Origin: SVTX01 sp964526505
GTDB taxonomy: Bacteria; Bacillota; Clostridia; Oscillospirales; CAG-272
Direction: 5' to 3'
DNA: 26,521 nt
NCBI GenBank assembly: GCA_964526505.1
Contig: CAZGJC010000025.1
Coordinates: 1 to 26,521 of the forward strand
Shown: one piece after another, positions 25,392 through 26,521 of the stretch
How positions within the stretch are numbered: the first letter of the stretch is position 1
Layout: each line of letters opens with the position of its first letter
Notes under the pieces: generated by a model
What the model saw: the letters and a program-made list of their open reading frames with translations, nothing else
The model's database searches: none
What the model was told of the DNA's origin: nothing
Program-made: the position numbers and the translations under genes

Positions 25392-26521
25392 TTATGCCGA
25401 CAGCGGTTTCGGGAGATATTCCACCGCTACACCTTTTCGTGTGTCTGCTTTGTAGTTATTTCTCGGCGGTCCTTCCGGCAGTTCGATATATCACACAAAG
25501 CGGTAATAGATAACCATTCTCTGCGTTCTGTTTTTGCCGACGCCTTCCGTTTCGAAAACCTCTATTCTGTCTATCAGTTCACGAAGTAGCGGTGCGGTTA
25601 AGCGTTCCATCTGCATAAATTTTCGGATTGCGGATATAAAATGCTCCCGTTCCGTTTATTTTTCGCCCGATTGCATAAGTTTATTCCGTAAATCCGAGAT
25701 TTTTGCTTTCAGTTCCATACGCTCAACCTCATACTTGTGGGATAACTGCATAAACCACTCGTCGCTGACCTTACCCATAGCATTGTCCTCGTACAGTTTC
25801 TCGTAAAGCCGCAAAACCGTATCGTTTCGAACTATCGCTTTTTGAAGTTCGGTTTCGTTATGCTTTTGCTCTTTTAGTATTTCCGCATCGGTCTTTTGTG
25901 CCAATATCTCGGCAAATTCTTGCTCGTTATCCCTAAGGAAGTTCGCCATTCGTCTGAGTTCAAGCATTACGACCTGTTCCACCGCATCGGCTCTCACATA
26001 GTGCCTACCCTCGCCAGTACCCCTGTAATCCACCTTGTTATTGGAGCAAACAAAGTAATGAATATCCTTGTTGATCGTATTCGTGCGGTTAAGTAGTTTC
26101 TTGTGGCAGTCCCCACAGTAAAGCAAATCACAAAAGATACTCTTTTCTCCGTTTTGCGGTTTCGGTGCTCTGCGTTTGGTTTTTGAGATTAACTTCTGAA
26201 CCTTTTCAAAAGTATCTCTGTCGATAATCGGTTCGTGAACATCCTTGAATACCGCCCAATTTTCGGGGTCGTTTTCAAGCCTTGTTTTGTTCTTAAAAGA
26301 CTTTGAAAAGGTCTTGAAATTGATTACATCACCGCAATACTCCTGCTGAGATAATATTTTCTGTATTGTGGTCTTGCACCAACGGTAAGGATTGGGTTGT
26401 GTTTTCTTGCCGCCTCTGTTCAAACCTTTGCTTTGCCAATATGCCATAGGTACCAAAACTTTTTGCTCTTGCAGTATTCGGGCAATTGTTTCATTGCCTT
26501 TTCCGCCAAGACACATCTTGA
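25392..26521 (-). pseudogene. Large serine recombinase, C-terminal part, broken by two in-frame stops; 5' end outside the window
   Basis: The open stretch 25656-26521 encodes the linker and 'recombinase' domain (GKGNETIARIL, then W...TIQKILSQQEYCGDV), a zinc beta-ribbon (C134/C137, C157 counted from the ATG at 26516) and the start of a coiled coil. The frame continues past a TAA (25656-25658) with family-typical sequence (EREHFISAIRKF, LRELIDRIEVFE, MVIYYRFV), past a TGA (25491-25493, where the family has Gly), to YIELPE, NNYKADTRKG and a final TAA at 25392-25394. The catalytic resolvase domain with its serine lies beyond the right edge. The fourth zinc ligand, normally a Cys before HY(I/V)R, is absent (TGEGRHYVR). 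Such enzymes integrate and excise Tn4451/Tn1549-like elements or phages. Probably inactive, or acting as a C-terminally shortened protein. Confidence 0.85.

Overview
The window looks like a chromosomal segment of an uncultured anaerobic Firmicute, probably of class Clostridia. The signs are moderate-to-low GC, strong purine-rich ribosome binding sites, near-consensus sigma-A promoters, several TTG/GTG starts, an ECF-type vitamin transporter subunit, a DUF378 protein and an M23 peptidase built like clostridial SpoIIQ. This assignment is inference from gene content; no taxonomic marker gene is present.

Layout, left to right. At 21-837 an ECF transporter S component (minus strand) has its own terminator and a textbook promoter, and is divergent from an MFS permease (plus strand, to 2042). 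Between the permease and the next gene lies a double hairpin terminator. From 2105 to 19354, two thirds of the window, two minus-strand genes encode related surface proteins. The first is a 4466-residue giant with an N-terminal membrane anchor. The second is a 1197-residue lipoprotein. Both consist of an anchor, a long array of small Cys/His-rich repeats (CxxCG knuckles ending in His), and a homologous C-terminal module of about 600 residues made of beta-sandwich-like segments.

Immediately upstream, on the same strand and with short gaps, are a class B penicillin-binding protein (PBP2 type), an MreB-family actin homologue and Maf, read from a TTGAAA-17-TATAAT promoter at 23273-23301. The gene order is therefore maf - mreB - pbp2 - repeat lipoprotein - giant repeat protein, a cell-elongation cluster running into two huge cell-surface proteins. 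mreC and mreD, which usually sit between mreB and the PBP gene, are absent. Further upstream are a SpoIIQ-like M23 peptidase with a sigma-F/G-like promoter candidate and a small DUF378 membrane protein.

The right end holds a tRNA-Pro(UGG) on the plus strand with a perfect promoter and two tandem terminators. Facing it is the C-terminal part of a large serine recombinase that runs off the window edge. Its reading frame is clearly conserved but broken by two in-frame stop codons (TAA at 25656 and TGA at 25491), so it is probably a decayed integrative element whose boundary lies close to the tRNA.

The best candidate for an undescribed system is the pair of giant Cys-rich 'stalk plus head' proteins and their linkage to the MreB/PBP2 elongation cluster. 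Metal binding or wall-spanning adhesion are hypotheses, not demonstrated by the sequence.
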